64,000 bases of DNA from Rhodoferax sp. U2-2l. Its GTDB lineage: Bacteria; Pseudomonadota; Gammaproteobacteria; Burkholderiales; Burkholderiaceae_C. The DNA lies in NCBI RefSeq assembly GCF_020594515.1, contig NZ_JAJCTH010000016.1, positions 62,001-126,000 on the forward strand, read 5' to 3'. The position numbers and the translations under genes were made by a program. The notes beneath the pieces were generated by a model. The model did no database searches and was not told the origin of the DNA. It saw only the letters and a program-made list of their open reading frames with translations. The number at the start of each line of letters is the position of its first letter. Position 1 is the stretch's first letter. Below are positions 53,167 to 63,323 of the stretch, one piece after another.

Positions 53167-54867
53167 ATGCCAGCCGCCATTGCCTCCCCTGCCATTTCTG
53201 CCAACCCCAGCATCAGCCAGCGCCTGGCTGCGCTGGATCAAGGTCAAAAGATGCGGCTGGCCGTGGGTGTGGTGCTGTTTGTGGTGATTGGCGTGGTGGG
53301 CTTGGTGATGGGGCGTCAGGCCGAATGGCGTGTGTTGTATGCCAATCTGGCAGAAAAAGACGGTGGTGCCATCGTGGCACAGCTCACCACCATGAACGTG
53401 CCTTATAAATATGCCGACGGCGGTGGCGCCATTTTGGTACCCGCCGACAAGGTGTACGACACCCGTCTGAAGCTGGCGTCGCAAGGCTTGCCCAAGGGCA
53501 CGGTCACCGGGTTTGAGTTGATGGACAGCGCCAGCCGCTTCGGCATGACGCAGTTTCAAGAGCGTTTGACGTTTCAGCGCGGGCTGGAAGGCGAGTTGAC
53601 CCGCTCGATCCAGGCGCTGTCGTCCGTGGCCAGCGCCCGGGTGCATTTGGCGCTGCCCAATCAAAACGGATTCTTTCGCGAGCAGCAAAAACCCTCTGCC
53701 TCGGTGGTGGTGGGCATGAATGCCGGGCGCAGCCTGGACCGCGGCCAGTTGGCCGGCATCATTCACCTGGTGTCTTCCAGCGTGCCAGAGATGGATGCCA
53801 AGTCGGTCAGCGTGCTCGACGACACCGGCAAGTTGTTATCCACCCCGCCCGAAGGTGAGATGGGCATGGGCGGTGACGCCCAACAGTTGCAACACGTGCA
53901 GCAGCTGGAGCAGCTCTATACCAAGCGCATTCTGGACATTCTGGAGCCGGTGGTGGGGCGGCAAAACGTGCGCGCCCAAGTCACCGCCGAGCTGGATTTC
54001 TCGCAAACCGAGTCCACTTCCGAGCTGTTCAAGCCCAACCAGACGCCAGACGCCATCGCCATCCGCAGCCAGCAACTGATGGAAAGCACCAACGCAGCGG
54101 GCAACGGCCTGGCCACCGGTGTGCCCGGTGCCGTCACCAACCAGCCACCTGGCCCCACGGCGGCGCCGATCAATGGCGCGGCCCAAACGCCGGTGGGCGC
54201 CAATGGCGCCAACGGCGCGGCCAATGGTGGTGGCCGCAAAGAGTCGATCATCAATTACGAGGTCGACAAAACCGTGCGCGTGGTACGCGGTAGCACCGGC
54301 ATGGTCAAGCGCATCAGCGCGGCGGTGGTGCTGAACCACCAGACCAACACCGATGCCAAGGGCAAGACCACCACCGTGCCTTTGACCGACGCGCAGCTGG
54401 AGAAAATGACCGCCCTGGTGCGCGAAACCATTGGTTTCAGCCAGGAGCGCGGCGATTCGGTGAACGTGGTCAACGCCCCCTTTACCTCCGAGAAGCCGAA
54501 GGAAGAGGCGCTGCCCGTGTGGCAGCAGCCCGAGCTGCTGGACCTGGCGCGCAGCCTGGCCTGGCCGGTGGGCACGCTGTTGTTTGGTGCGCTGGTGCTG
54601 CTGGGCGCGATTCGCCCGGCCCTCAAGGTGATGGCGCAGCCGGTGCCGGCCCGCCAGCTACCGGGCAGCGCCGGCGGGCTCGATGCCATTGAGTCTGACC
54701 AGCCCGAGCGGCCGCTGCTGGCCGCCCCCTCAGCAGCCAGTAACCAACCGGCAGAGCCGACCCCGGGCGACATTGCACTGCAGGACGCGCGCAAATTAAC
54801 CCGTGACAACCCGGCGGCAGTTGCTAACATCGTCAAAACCTGGATCAACGGCGAGGCTCCGGCCTGA
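53167..54867 (+). CDS. fliF: FliF, MS-ring protein
   Basis: 566 residues. Two membrane helices (about 38-58 and 458-478) flank the large periplasmic ring-building part: RQAEWRVLYANLAEKDGGAIVAQL, FGMTQFQERLTFQRGLEGELTRSIQALSSVASARVHLALP and NYEVDKTVRVVRG. A Pro/Asn/Gly/Ala-rich loop lies near residues 315-355. The cytoplasmic C-terminus binds FliG. First gene of the fliFGHIJK operon. Confidence 0.96.
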   Translation: MPAAIASPAISANPSISQRLAALDQGQKMRLAVGVVLFVVIGVVGLVMGRQAEWRVLYANLAEKDGGAIVAQLTTMNVPYKYADGGGAILVPADKVYDTRLKLASQGLPKGTVTGFELMDSASRFGMTQFQERLTFQRGLEGELTRSIQALSSVASARVHLALPNQNGFFREQQKPSASVVVGMNAGRSLDRGQLAGIIHLVSSSVPEMDAKSVSVLDDTGKLLSTPPEGEMGMGGDAQQLQHVQQLEQLYTKRILDILEPVVGRQNVRAQVTAELDFSQTESTSELFKPNQTPDAIAIRSQQLMESTNAAGNGLATGVPGAVTNQPPGPTAAPINGAAQTPVGANGANGAANGGGRKESIINYEVDKTVRVVRGSTGMVKRISAAVVLNHQTNTDAKGKTTTVPLTDAQLEKMTALVRETIGFSQERGDSVNVVNAPFTSEKPKEEALPVWQQPELLDLARSLAWPVGTLLFGALVLLGAIRPALKVMAQPVPARQLPGSAGGLDAIESDQPERPLLAAPSAASNQPAEPTPGDIALQDARKLTRDNPAAVANIVKTWINGEAPA

Positions 54868-54914
54868 TGGCGCTGCCCGCCAAACGCCAGGCATTGAACG
54901 GGGAAACGTAAATC

Positions 54915-55913
54915 ATGTCGCAATCTGACGGTCTGGAAGACGCTGCCATCCTGATGATGTCTCTGGGCGAAGCCGAGGCCTCGGAGGTATTCAAACACCT
55001 GTCGCCCAAAGAGGTGCAAAAGCTCGGCGAGGCCATCGCCAAAACCAAAGCCATCACGCGTGAGCGCGTCAACGATGTGGTGGACAAGTTCACCGGCATC
55101 GCGGCGGCGCAGAGCTTGTTGGTGTCCAACTCGGGCGACTATGTGCGCTCGGTGCTCAAACGTGCGCTGGGTGACGACAAGGCCGCGCTGCTGATCGACC
55201 GCATCCTGCAGGGCGGCGACGTGTCGGGCATCGAGAGCCTGAAGTGGATGGAGCCGAGCAGCGTGGCCGAATTGCTGCGCAACGAACACCCGCAAATTGT
55301 GGCGGCCATTCTGGTGCACCTGGACTTTGACCAGGCGGCCGACATCCTGAAGTTTTTTGCCGAACGTCAGCGCAACGAGGTGATGCTGCGCGTGGCCACC
55401 ATGGAAGGCATCCAGCCCTCGGCGCTGAAAGACCTGAACGAAGTGCTGTTCAAGGTGCTGGCCGGTGGCGACAAGATGCGCAAATCGTCGCTGGGCGGCG
55501 TCAAGACGGCGGCCGAGATGATCAACCTGATGGGCACCGCCATCGAGGGCACGGTGATCGAATCCATCCGCAACCACGACCCCGATCTGGCGCAGAAGAT
55601 CATGGACAAGATGTTTGTCTTTGACGACGTGATCAAGCTCGACGACAAGTCGATCCAGACGGTGCTCAAGGAGGTGTCCAGCGATGTGCTGATCGTGGCC
55701 CTGAAGGGGGCCAACCCCGACCTCAAGGAAAAATTCCTGTCCAACATGTCGTCCCGTGCGGCCGAGTCGCTGCGCGAAGACCTGGAGTCGCGCGGGCCGA
55801 TGCGCCTGTCCGAGGTGGAGGCACAGCAAAAGGAAATCTTGAAGACCGTGCGGCGCCTGGCCGACGAAGGCACCATCGTCATTGGCGGCGGTGCAGATGA
55901 TGCGATGGTGTAG
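54915..55913 (+). CDS. fliG: FliG, rotor switch protein
   Basis: 332 residues, the usual length. N-terminal LEDAAILMMSLGEAEASEVFKHLSPKEVQKLGEAI, the middle EHPQIVAAILVHLDFDQAADIL, and the C-terminal torque helix FVFDDVIKLDDKSIQTVLKEVSSDVLIVALKG with charged residues. Binds FliF and meets MotA. Starts 47 nt after fliF. Confidence 0.97.
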   Translation: MSQSDGLEDAAILMMSLGEAEASEVFKHLSPKEVQKLGEAIAKTKAITRERVNDVVDKFTGIAAAQSLLVSNSGDYVRSVLKRALGDDKAALLIDRILQGGDVSGIESLKWMEPSSVAELLRNEHPQIVAAILVHLDFDQAADILKFFAERQRNEVMLRVATMEGIQPSALKDLNEVLFKVLAGGDKMRKSSLGGVKTAAEMINLMGTAIEGTVIESIRNHDPDLAQKIMDKMFVFDDVIKLDDKSIQTVLKEVSSDVLIVALKGANPDLKEKFLSNMSSRAAESLREDLESRGPMRLSEVEAQQKEILKTVRRLADEGTIVIGGGADDAMV

Positions 55914-55915
55914 CC

Positions 55916-56611
55916 ATGCGTAACTACGCCCGTTTTATCCCTGGTGAAGAAATCGACGCGGTCGAGCAGTGGGAGTTTGGCTCCATCAACACCGCCGCCC
56001 AGTTGCAGGCCGCCCAGGCCAAGGCGCGAGAGGCCCAGGAAGAGGTGGCCCACGCCGAAGTGGATCGCCAGGAGGCCTTCAAGGAGGGGTTTGCCGCCGG
56101 GTTGGCGCAGGGCAAGTTGCAGGCCCAGGCCGAGCTGCAGCGCCAGCAACAAGCCTTCATGGAGACCCAGGTGCAGGATGCTGCGCGCCAGTTTGCCGCG
56201 CTGTTTGAGTCCGCCCAGCGCGCCCAGCTGGACGCCGAACAGGCCATGGCCCAGGGCGTGCTCGACTTGTCCTGCGAGGTGGCTCGCCAGGTGGTGCGCC
56301 ACGAGCTGGCCAGCAACCCGCAGGTGCTGATGCCGGTGCTGACCGAAGCCATTGCCCTGCTGGGCGCCGAATTCAAGACCGCCGTGGTCAAGCTCCACCC
56401 CACCGACCTGGCCGCCCTGGGGCCGCAGATCCAGGCCAAGTTTGCCGACCTGCATGTGAGCTTGCGGGCCGAGCCTGCGGTGATGCCCGGCGGCTGCCTG
56501 GTGGAATCCGCCGGGATGGTGGTGGACGGCAGCCTGCCCCGGCGCTGGCAGCGCGCTGTGGCCACGCTCGGCCTGAGCGACCCGTGGGAGGTGCCCGGTG
56601 ACCCCGCCTGA
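55916..56611 (+). CDS. fliH: FliH, regulator of the export ATPase
   Basis: 231 residues. N-terminal [12 protein letters not shown], a long Gln/Ala-rich coiled coil with a GxxxG-like run ([16 protein letters not shown]), and the C-terminal domain [26 protein letters not shown] and [13 protein letters not shown]. It dimerises and binds FliI. The end overlaps the fliI start by 14 nt. Confidence 0.93.
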   Translation: MRNYARFIPGEEIDAVEQWEFGSINTAAQLQAAQAKAREAQEEVAHAEVDRQEAFKEGFAAGLAQGKLQAQAELQRQQQAFMETQVQDAARQFAALFESAQRAQLDAEQAMAQGVLDLSCEVARQVVRHELASNPQVLMPVLTEAIALLGAEFKTAVVKLHPTDLAALGPQIQAKFADLHVSLRAEPAVMPGGCLVESAGMVVDGSLPRRWQRAVATLGLSDPWEVPGDPA

Positions 56612-58013
56612 CACGACCCTGAAGTGGCAAAACTTTTTGGCTGACGCGCAAAAGCGTGTGCAGACCGGCACCACGCTGGAAGTGCGCGGCACGCTGACCC
56701 GGCTGGCCGGGCTGGTGCTGGAGGCGGTGGGTATCCGCGTGCCGGTGGGCTCGCAGTGCTGGATCCGAAGCCGGGGGCAGCCCCCGGTGCTGACCGAGGT
56801 GGTGGGTTTTTCAGGCGACCGGGCTTTTTTGATGCCGGCTGGCGATGTGCATGGCCTGTCCAGCGGTGCCAGCGTGGAGCCCGCGCCCGCCTATGTGGTG
56901 GCACCCCGGCTGGGTGAGCGCCGCCAGACCGACCGGGTCAGCACGCTGGGCGTGTTGCGCCTGCCGCTGGGTGAGGGCCTGCTGGGCCGGGTGGTGGACG
57001 CCCACGGCGCGCCGATGGACTACAAGGGGCCGATTCAAAACGTGCACCCGGTGCCGCTGGACCGCAAACCCATCAACGCGATGGACCGCGACCCGGTGCG
57101 CGAAACACTCGACACCGGCATTCGCGCCATCAACGCCTTGCTGACCGTGGGGCGTGGCCAGCGGCTCGGTCTGTTTGCCGGCTCTGGCGTGGGTAAAAGT
57201 GTGCTGATGGGCATGATGGCGCGTTACACCCAGGCCGATGTGATCGTGGTGGGTCTGATTGGTGAGCGGGGCCGCGAGGTGAAAGAGTTCATCGAAGACA
57301 TCCTGGGGGAAGAAGGCCGCGCCCGCTCGGTGGTGGTGGCCGCCCCGGCCGACGCGCCGCCGCTGTTGCGCATGCAGGGCGCCGCCTACGCCACCGCGGT
57401 GGCCGAGAGCTTTCGCGACAAGGGCAAACATGTGCTGCTGCTGATGGATTCGCTCACCCGCTACGCCATGGCGCAGCGCGAAATTGCGCTGGCCATTGGC
57501 GAGCCACCGGCCACCAAAGGGTATCCGCCGTCGTGTTTTGCCAAGCTGCCGCAACTGGTGGAGCGCAGTGGCAACGGTTTGCATGGCATTGGGTCGATCA
57601 CCGCGTTTTACACCGTGCTCTCGGAAGGTGATGACCAGCAAGACCCGATTGCCGACGCGGCGCGCGCCATTCTGGATGGCCACATCGTGCTGTCGCGCAC
57701 GCTGGCCGAGGCCGGGCACTTTCCGGCCATCGACATCGAGCAATCCGCCTCGCGGGTCATGCACAACGTGGTGGCGCGCGAGCATTTTGAGCTGGCGCGC
57801 AACTTCAAGGCGGTCTATTCGCGCTATGAAAAAGCGCGTGATCTGGTGCAGATTGGCGCCTACGCCCATGGGTCTGACCCGGCGCTGGACGAGGCCATCG
57901 CCCTGCATGAACCGATGATGAAGTTTTTGCAGCAGGACATGTTTGAAGCTGCGCCCCTGGCCGCCAGTGTGAGCCAGATGCGCCAAGCCACGACGCTGGC
58001 CGCTCGCAGGTGA
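56598..58013 (+). CDS. fliI: FliI, flagellum-specific export ATPase
   Basis: 471 residues from a GTG at 56598 that is served by GGAGG at 56586-56590. F1-beta-like: Walker [16 protein letters not shown] (Lys200), [19 protein letters not shown], Walker [23 protein letters not shown] and the [15 protein letters not shown] export signature. It energises early steps of export. Overlaps fliH and is followed by fliJ after 5 nt. Confidence 0.97.
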   Translation: MTPPDTTLKWQNFLADAQKRVQTGTTLEVRGTLTRLAGLVLEAVGIRVPVGSQCWIRSRGQPPVLTEVVGFSGDRAFLMPAGDVHGLSSGASVEPAPAYVVAPRLGERRQTDRVSTLGVLRLPLGEGLLGRVVDAHGAPMDYKGPIQNVHPVPLDRKPINAMDRDPVRETLDTGIRAINALLTVGRGQRLGLFAGSGVGKSVLMGMMARYTQADVIVVGLIGERGREVKEFIEDILGEEGRARSVVVAAPADAPPLLRMQGAAYATAVAESFRDKGKHVLLLMDSLTRYAMAQREIALAIGEPPATKGYPPSCFAKLPQLVERSGNGLHGIGSITAFYTVLSEGDDQQDPIADAARAILDGHIVLSRTLAEAGHFPAIDIEQSASRVMHNVVAREHFELARNFKAVYSRYEKARDLVQIGAYAHGSDPALDEAIALHEPMMKFLQQDMFEAAPLAASVSQMRQATTLAARR

Positions 58014-58018
58014 TCACC

Positions 58019-58483
58019 ATGTCGGGTCAAAGAAGCTTGTTGCTCGCCATCGATCTGGCCACCTCCCAGCGCGATGAGGCCCAGACGCAGCTGCAAAAAC
58101 ACGTGCAGGCCCAAACGTTTGCGCAAGATCAGATGCAGCAGCTCCAGCAATATGCGCAAGAGACCGAGCAGCGCTGGCTGCAGGGGGCGCAGGTCAGCAC
58201 CTCGCCCGAGATGCTGCAGCATCACTACCAGTTCATGGCGCGCCTGAACCAGGCCATCGAGCTGCAAGAGGGGGTGCTGGCCAACCACCAACAGCGCGTG
58301 AATGCCGCACGGCAGGTGCTGATGCAGGCCGAATTCCGGCTGATGAGTTTCAAGCAGGTGTTGGCAAGTCGGCAGGCGACGGCGCTGAAAGCGCGCGGGC
58401 GCCAGGAACAAAAACAGATGGATGAGCTGGCCGGCCTGCAGACGCAGCGCCAACAGCGCCTACAAGCGGAGAACGAAGCATGA
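58019..58483 (+). CDS. fliJ: FliJ, export ATPase central stalk protein
   Basis: 154 residues from the ATG at 58019; a GTG at 58010 overlaps the fliI end. Almost wholly a Gln/Ala/Leu coiled coil (LATSQRDEAQTQLQKHVQAQTFAQDQMQQLQQYAQETEQRW), as expected for FliJ, which inserts in the FliI ring. Its last bases overlap the fliK start. Confidence 0.92.
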   Translation: MSGQRSLLLAIDLATSQRDEAQTQLQKHVQAQTFAQDQMQQLQQYAQETEQRWLQGAQVSTSPEMLQHHYQFMARLNQAIELQEGVLANHQQRVNAARQVLMQAEFRLMSFKQVLASRQATALKARGRQEQKQMDELAGLQTQRQQRLQAENEA

Positions 58484-59784
58484 CGATCGACACCACCCGG
58501 GCGCCTGAAGGGGCCAAACCAGCATCGGCGGCGACTGTCAGTCGTGGCGCGTCAGCGGTCGGTCGCGCGGGCGCCGCGGGTGCACCCGGTGCCGCAGGCG
58601 CGGGGGGTGGGTTTGCCGGGCTGTTGAGTGCGCTGTCAGCACCCGATGCACAGAGCGCGCCGTTGGCGGCCGACCTGTCAGACGCGGACGCAGGTGCAGA
58701 CGCTGCGTTGACACCGTCTGCGCTTGCCGACGACGAGGCGCAACTTTTGCTTCTGGCAACGGATATGCAAGGCTTGGTCGCGGTGGCGCCAACACCCGTG
58801 GCGCTGGCGACCGGTTCACCGGTGGTGGCACCGGCATCGTCGGCAGAGGCTTCTGGCTTGACGGCCCTGATCGCCGCGCAGGCAACACCTCTGACCAACC
58901 TGTCGGCTGAAAGCGCCAACACCGGCCCCGCTGCGGATGCCCCGGGCCAGCGGGGGCTGGCACCGTCTCAGTCAGCGGTTCAGGCGCCCTATGAACCCAA
59001 AGATGCGGTGGCCAAGGCTGCACAAGCCTCGGTGTTGGCGGCATCGGACGGTCGCGGTGCAGAACCTGCGCTGGCCAACACCGACGTTGCCACCTTGCTG
59101 GACCATCGCCGGGCGTCACAGTCACACGCCGCTGCCCAGACGCAGTTGGGGCTTCGGGATGCCCGCTGGCAGCCCGCCAGTGCGCAGGTCTTGGCCGCGC
59201 AGGACGCCAGCAGCGCAGCACCGGTCATCCTGTCTGCCGACGCCCTGACCGCCGCCACAGACCGACGCGACGCTCGACCAGGCATGGGGCAGATACGCAC
59301 CGGTCTGGAGGGGGCTGCAGGCGGCAACGTGGCTGACCGGCTGGGCATCAACCCGACCTATGAAGTGGCTGCCGCCACGGCCGTGGTGTCTGAGGGGCAG
59401 GTGGCTGAAACCGTGAGTTATTGGGCTAGCCAGGGCGTGCAAAGTGCCGAGTTGACGCTGGACGGAATGGGCGATGAGCCGGTGGAGGTGCGGATCTCGC
59501 TGGAAGGTGATCAAGCGCAGATTGAGTTCCGCAGCAACCAGCCCGAGGTGCGCCAGGCGCTGGAGGGCGCTTCGGCGCAGCTCAAAGCCTTGTTGTCAGG
59601 CGAGGGGCTGCAACTCACCGGCATGTCGGTGGGCACCTCCAACCGCGGCGCCAGCCAGGGTGAGGGTGGCCAGCCCAAACCGTCCTCACGCCAGGCCAAG
59701 CTGGTCGCCCTGGAACCTGTCCGGGCCACCGCCACCCGGGCCGCCAACCCGGCGGTGGGACAGGCGTTAGACCTGTACGTCTGA
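58480..59784 (+). CDS. fliK: FliK, hook-length control protein
   Basis: 434 residues. A long Ala/Pro/Ser-rich N-terminal ruler region, then the conserved C-terminal domain from about 320 (QSAELTLDGMGDEPVEVRISLEGDQAQIEFRSNQPEVRQAL and LLSGEGLQLTGMSVG). It measures the hook and triggers FlhB switching. Ends the fliF-K operon; 110 nt separate it from fliL. Confidence 0.92.
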   Translation: MTIDTTRAPEGAKPASAATVSRGASAVGRAGAAGAPGAAGAGGGFAGLLSALSAPDAQSAPLAADLSDADAGADAALTPSALADDEAQLLLLATDMQGLVAVAPTPVALATGSPVVAPASSAEASGLTALIAAQATPLTNLSAESANTGPAADAPGQRGLAPSQSAVQAPYEPKDAVAKAAQASVLAASDGRGAEPALANTDVATLLDHRRASQSHAAAQTQLGLRDARWQPASAQVLAAQDASSAAPVILSADALTAATDRRDARPGMGQIRTGLEGAAGGNVADRLGINPTYEVAAATAVVSEGQVAETVSYWASQGVQSAELTLDGMGDEPVEVRISLEGDQAQIEFRSNQPEVRQALEGASAQLKALLSGEGLQLTGMSVGTSNRGASQGEGGQPKPSSRQAKLVALEPVRATATRAANPAVGQALDLYV

Positions 59785-59894
59785 AGTTAGACTCGCTAAC
59801 CTGACAGATGCGGCGTTGTTGGGCCGTTTATTGGCCTATCAGGACGGTCGCTGCATCCAATAATGACCGTGTTTAATGTACCGAAGGAACCACT

Positions 59895-60476
59895 GTGGCG
59901 ACCAAACCCGAAGCAGCCGAGGCAGACGCCAAACCGCCCGCCAAGGTCAAGAGCAAAAAGATGTTGATCATCATTGTGGGGGTTGTCCTGCTGTTGGTGC
60001 TGGGCGGCGGGGGTGCGTTTCTTTATATCAACAAGCAGCGCGCCGCTGACGCGGCCTTGGCTGAGGAAGAGGGCGGCGAGCCCGCCGCTGCAGCCCATGA
60101 AGGCGAAAAGCTGCCGCCGGTGTACCTGCCCATGGACAACATGGTGGTGAATCTGGCCGACCCGGGGGGTGAGCGGGTGGCCCAAGTGGGCATCACCCTG
60201 GAGGTGCGTGATGCCAAGGCCTCCGACAGTGTCAAGGCCTACATGCCCACCATTCGCAGCGGTGTCCTGATGCTGCTGTCGCAACGCACCGCTGATGAGA
60301 TGCTATCTGCCGAGGGCAAACAAAAGCTGATCGACGATATTTTGCTGGAGGCGTCACGGCCCTACGGTGGTGGCACGCCCGAACCCGAGCCGGCCCCGGG
60401 CAAGAAAGTCCGCAAAAAAGCCAAGGTGGATTACCCCGTGGTGGGCGTGTTGTTTTCCAGCCTGATTGTTCAATGA
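59895..60476 (+). CDS. fliL: FliL, basal-body associated membrane protein
   Basis: 193 residues from the GTG at 59895, which follows GAAGGA; no ATG fits. One membrane helix near residues 26-45 (MLIIIVGVVLLLVLGGGGAF) then a periplasmic stomatin-like domain (YLPMDNMVVNLADPGGERVAQVGITLEV, LLSQRTADEMLSAEGKQKLIDDI). Supports stator function. First gene of the fliLMNOPQR group. Confidence 0.94.
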   Translation: MATKPEAAEADAKPPAKVKSKKMLIIIVGVVLLLVLGGGGAFLYINKQRAADAALAEEEGGEPAAAAHEGEKLPPVYLPMDNMVVNLADPGGERVAQVGITLEVRDAKASDSVKAYMPTIRSGVLMLLSQRTADEMLSAEGKQKLIDDILLEASRPYGGGTPEPEPAPGKKVRKKAKVDYPVVGVLFSSLIVQ

Positions 60477-60494
60477 TGCGTTGTCTGCCTGGCC

Positions 60495-61499
60495 ATGAGT
60501 GAATCTTTCCTGTCGCAAGAAGAAGTTGACGCCCTGCTGGAGGGTGTCACCGGCGAGAGCCAGAAACTCGCCGAAGAGGTGGCCGATAGTGGCGAGGTTC
60601 GGCCCTACAACATTTCCAGCCAGGAGCGCATCGTGCGTGGGCGCATGCCCACCATGGAAATCGTCAACGAACGTTTTGCACGCAATTTGCGGGTGGGCCT
60701 GTTCAACTTCATCCGCCGCAGCCCTGAGATTTCGGTGGGGCCGGTGACGGTGCAGCGCTACAGCGCGTTTTTGCGTGAACTGGCGGTGCCGACCAATTTC
60801 AACATTGTGGCCATCCGGCCCTTGCGCGGCAGCGGCATGATTGTCTGTGAGCCAGCGCTGGTGTTTGGCGTGATCGAGTCGCTGTATGGCGGCATCGGCA
60901 AATTCCAGACGCGTATTGAAGGACGCGACTTTTCGGCTACCGAGCAGCGGGTGATCAACCGGATGGTGGATGTGATCACCGACGAGTACAAAAAAGCCTG
61001 GGTCGGCATTTACCCGCTGGAGCTGGATTACCAGCGCTCGGAGATGCAGCCGCAGTTTGCCAACATCGCCACGCCCAGCGAGATTGTGGTGTCGACCTCG
61101 TTTCAGCTGGAAATTGGTGAAATCACTGGCGCGATCCACTTTTGCATGCCGTATGCCACGCTGGAGCCGATCCGGGACGTGTTGTACTCGTCGACCCAGG
61201 GCGACTCGATCGAGGTGGACAAGCGCTGGGTGAATGTGTTGACGCAAGAGATTCAAGCCGCCGAGGTGGTGCTGGTGGCCGAGTTGGCCCATGCGGATGC
61301 CACGGTGGAGCAACTGCTGGCCATGAAGCCAGGCGACTTCATTGAACTGGATCGCCAGCCGCGCATTCAGGCCAAAGTGGATGGCGTGCCGCTGTTTGAG
61401 TGCCAATACGGCACCCACAACGCCAAGTACGCGCTCAAAATTGACAGATGTTTGAGGAACAACGACCTCAACTGGAAAGGTGAACGACATGGCAACTGA
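60495..61499 (+). CDS. fliM: FliM, flagellar switch protein
   Basis: 334 residues. N-terminal CheY-binding peptide ESFLSQEEVDALLEGV, the middle domain RNLRVGLFNFIRRSPEISVG and GSGMIVCEPALVFGVIESLYGG, and a C-terminal SpoA-like domain (LAMKPGDFIELDRQPRIQAKVDGVPLFECQYG). Overlaps fliN by 11 nt. Confidence 0.97.
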   Translation: MSESFLSQEEVDALLEGVTGESQKLAEEVADSGEVRPYNISSQERIVRGRMPTMEIVNERFARNLRVGLFNFIRRSPEISVGPVTVQRYSAFLRELAVPTNFNIVAIRPLRGSGMIVCEPALVFGVIESLYGGIGKFQTRIEGRDFSATEQRVINRMVDVITDEYKKAWVGIYPLELDYQRSEMQPQFANIATPSEIVVSTSFQLEIGEITGAIHFCMPYATLEPIRDVLYSSTQGDSIEVDKRWVNVLTQEIQAAEVVLVAELAHADATVEQLLAMKPGDFIELDRQPRIQAKVDGVPLFECQYGTHNAKYALKIDRCLRNNDLNWKGERHGN

Positions 61500-61920
61500 C
61501 GACAAATCCGACGACGACGGCCTGGCCGACTGGGCCGAGGCCCTGATGGAGCAAAAAAGCGCCGACTCTGCCGCCGCCCCCGAGCCGGGTGGTGTGCTGT
61601 CTGAGGATCATTCGCGCACGTTTTCGTCATCCAGCAGCCACAACGATATTCCCATCAACGATATCAACCGGGTGCTGGATATTCCGGTGCTGCTGTCGGT
61701 GGAGCTGGGCCGGACCAAGGTGCCGATCAAACACATCTTGCAGCTGGGTCAGGGCTCGGTGGTGGAGCTGGACGCCCTGGCCGGTGAGCCGATGGACGTG
61801 CTGGTGAACGGCTACCTCATCGCGCAGGGTGAGGTGGTGGTGGTGAACGACAAGTTTGGTATCCGCCTGACCGATGTGGTGACACCGTCAGAGCGCCTGC
61901 GCCGCGTCAGCAAAGGGTAG
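61489..61920 (+). CDS. fliN: FliN, flagellar switch protein
   Basis: 143 residues from the ATG at 61489 with GGAAAGG upstream. Acidic Asp/Ala/Ser-rich N-terminus, then the SpoA domain INRVLDIPVLLSVELGRTKVPIKHILQLGQGSVVELDALAGEPMDVLVNGYLIAQGEVVVVNDKFGIRLTD. C-ring component with FliM. Confidence 0.97.
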   Translation: MATDDKSDDDGLADWAEALMEQKSADSAAAPEPGGVLSEDHSRTFSSSSSHNDIPINDINRVLDIPVLLSVELGRTKVPIKHILQLGQGSVVELDALAGEPMDVLVNGYLIAQGEVVVVNDKFGIRLTDVVTPSERLRRVSKG

Positions 61921-61929
61921 GGCGCAGCC

Positions 61930-62253
61930 ATGTTGTCAGCGTGGTTGCCCCTTGTTCTGGCCATTGGGGTTCTGGCGGCCATTCCGTTTGGACTGAAGTG
62001 GTTGCAGCGCCGCATGGGGGTGGGGGTGACTGGCACGGGCGCGACAGCCAAGGTGATTTCCGCCGTGGCGGTGGGGCCGCACCAGCGGGTGGTGACGGTG
62101 GAGGTGGGGCCGGCCGAGGCGCGGGTCTGGCTCACACTGGGTGTCACCGCGCAGACCATCACCTGTTTGCACACCACGGCCGCAGCGCTCGGGCCAGAGG
62201 CTGCTCCGCATGGCCGTGAGGTGTCTGCCATCAGCGCCGGCACATCGGTGTAA
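61930..62253 (+). CDS. fliO: FliO, export apparatus protein
   Basis: 107 residues: one N-terminal membrane helix (LPLVLAIGVLAAIPFGLKWL) and a small basic cytoplasmic domain (KVISAVAVGPHQRVVTVEVGPAEARVWLTLGVTAQTITCLHTT). FliO is poorly conserved; the position between fliN and fliP and the topology support the call. It helps assemble FliP. Confidence 0.88.
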   Translation: MLSAWLPLVLAIGVLAAIPFGLKWLQRRMGVGVTGTGATAKVISAVAVGPHQRVVTVEVGPAEARVWLTLGVTAQTITCLHTTAAALGPEAAPHGREVSAISAGTSV

Positions 62254-62256
62254 GTT

Positions 62257-63030
62257 ATGAAAAACAGCAACACGCATCGTCTCTCAGTCAGGATAAGCCA
62301 GGGGTTCACGGCCTTGTGGCTCTTGACGGGCCCGGCGCTGGCGTTGGCGCAAAACAATGCCCAACTGCCCTTGCTGGTGGGCACGGGTGGCTCGGGCGTG
62401 AATTTCTCGGTGCCGATCCAGACCCTGCTGTTTTTTACCGCGCTGTCTTTTTTGCCCGCCATTTTGTTGATGATGACGGGTTTTACCCGCATCGTGATTG
62501 TGCTGTCGCTGATGCGCCAGGCGCTGGGCACCCAATCGGCGCCGCCCAATCAGGTGGTGGTGGGCCTGTCCCTGTTTCTGACACTGTTTGTCATGGGGCC
62601 GACGCTGGACCGGGTGTACGCCGACGCCTATGTGCCCTACACCAACAACACGCTCACCTTTGATCAGGCCTTGCCCCGAGCCGAGGCGCCCATGCGCGAG
62701 TTCATGAGCAAGCAGACCCGCCAATCCGACCTGGCGCTGTTTGTCAAATTGGCCAAGCTGGACGCGGCCACGGACGCCCCCAGCGCGCCGATGCGGGTGC
62801 TGATTCCGGCGTTTGTGATCAGCGAGCTGAAGTCCGCCTTCCAGATCGGCTTCATGATCTTCATCCCGTTTCTGGTGATTGACATTGTGGTGGCCAGCGT
62901 GTTGATGTCGCTGGGCATGATGATGCTGTCCCCGGTGCTGGTGGCGCTGCCGTTCAAGCTGATGATTTTTGTGCTGGCCGATGGCTGGAACCTGCTCGTC
63001 GGGTCCCTGGCGGCCAGTTTTGTCACCTGA
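62257..63030 (+). CDS. fliP: FliP, export gate protein
   Basis: 257 residues. A cleavable N-terminal signal (ALWLLTGPALALAQNN) and four membrane segments. Family signatures SFLPAILLMMTGFTRIVIVLSLMRQALGTQSAPPNQVVVGLSLFLTLFVM and AFQIGFMIFIPFLVIDIVVASVLMSLGMMMLSPVLVALPFKLMIFVLADGW. Core of the FliPQR gate. Starts 3 nt after fliO. Confidence 0.97.
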   Translation: MKNSNTHRLSVRISQGFTALWLLTGPALALAQNNAQLPLLVGTGGSGVNFSVPIQTLLFFTALSFLPAILLMMTGFTRIVIVLSLMRQALGTQSAPPNQVVVGLSLFLTLFVMGPTLDRVYADAYVPYTNNTLTFDQALPRAEAPMREFMSKQTRQSDLALFVKLAKLDAATDAPSAPMRVLIPAFVISELKSAFQIGFMIFIPFLVIDIVVASVLMSLGMMMLSPVLVALPFKLMIFVLADGWNLLVGSLAASFVT

Positions 63031-63040
63031 AGGGCGAACC

Positions 63041-63310
63041 ATGAACGCACAAATGGTCCTGACCATGGGGCAAAACGCTCTGTGGATGATGTTGATGGTG
63101 TCGGCGCCGGTGTTGGGCGTGATTTTGGTGGTGGGGTTGCTGATCAGCCTGTTTCAGGCGGTCACCCAGATCAACGAGGCCACGCTCGCCTTCGTGCCCA
63201 AGTTGATCGCGGCCATGGCAGTCTTTGCGCTGGCCGGTCCCTGGATGTTGAGCACCTTGGTGGACTACATCCGGCGCACGTTTGAGTCCATTCCATCGGC
63301 CGTGATGTGA
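63041..63310 (+). CDS. fliQ: FliQ, export gate protein
   Basis: 89 residues from the ATG at 63041 with AGGGCG upstream. Two membrane helices: LMVSAPVLGVILVVGLLISLFQAVTQINEATLAFVPKLIAAMAVFALAGPWML, standard FliQ. Between fliP and fliR. Confidence 0.96.
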   Translation: MNAQMVLTMGQNALWMMLMVSAPVLGVILVVGLLISLFQAVTQINEATLAFVPKLIAAMAVFALAGPWMLSTLVDYIRRTFESIPSAVM

Positions 63311-63323
63311 AACGGCCCAGGTC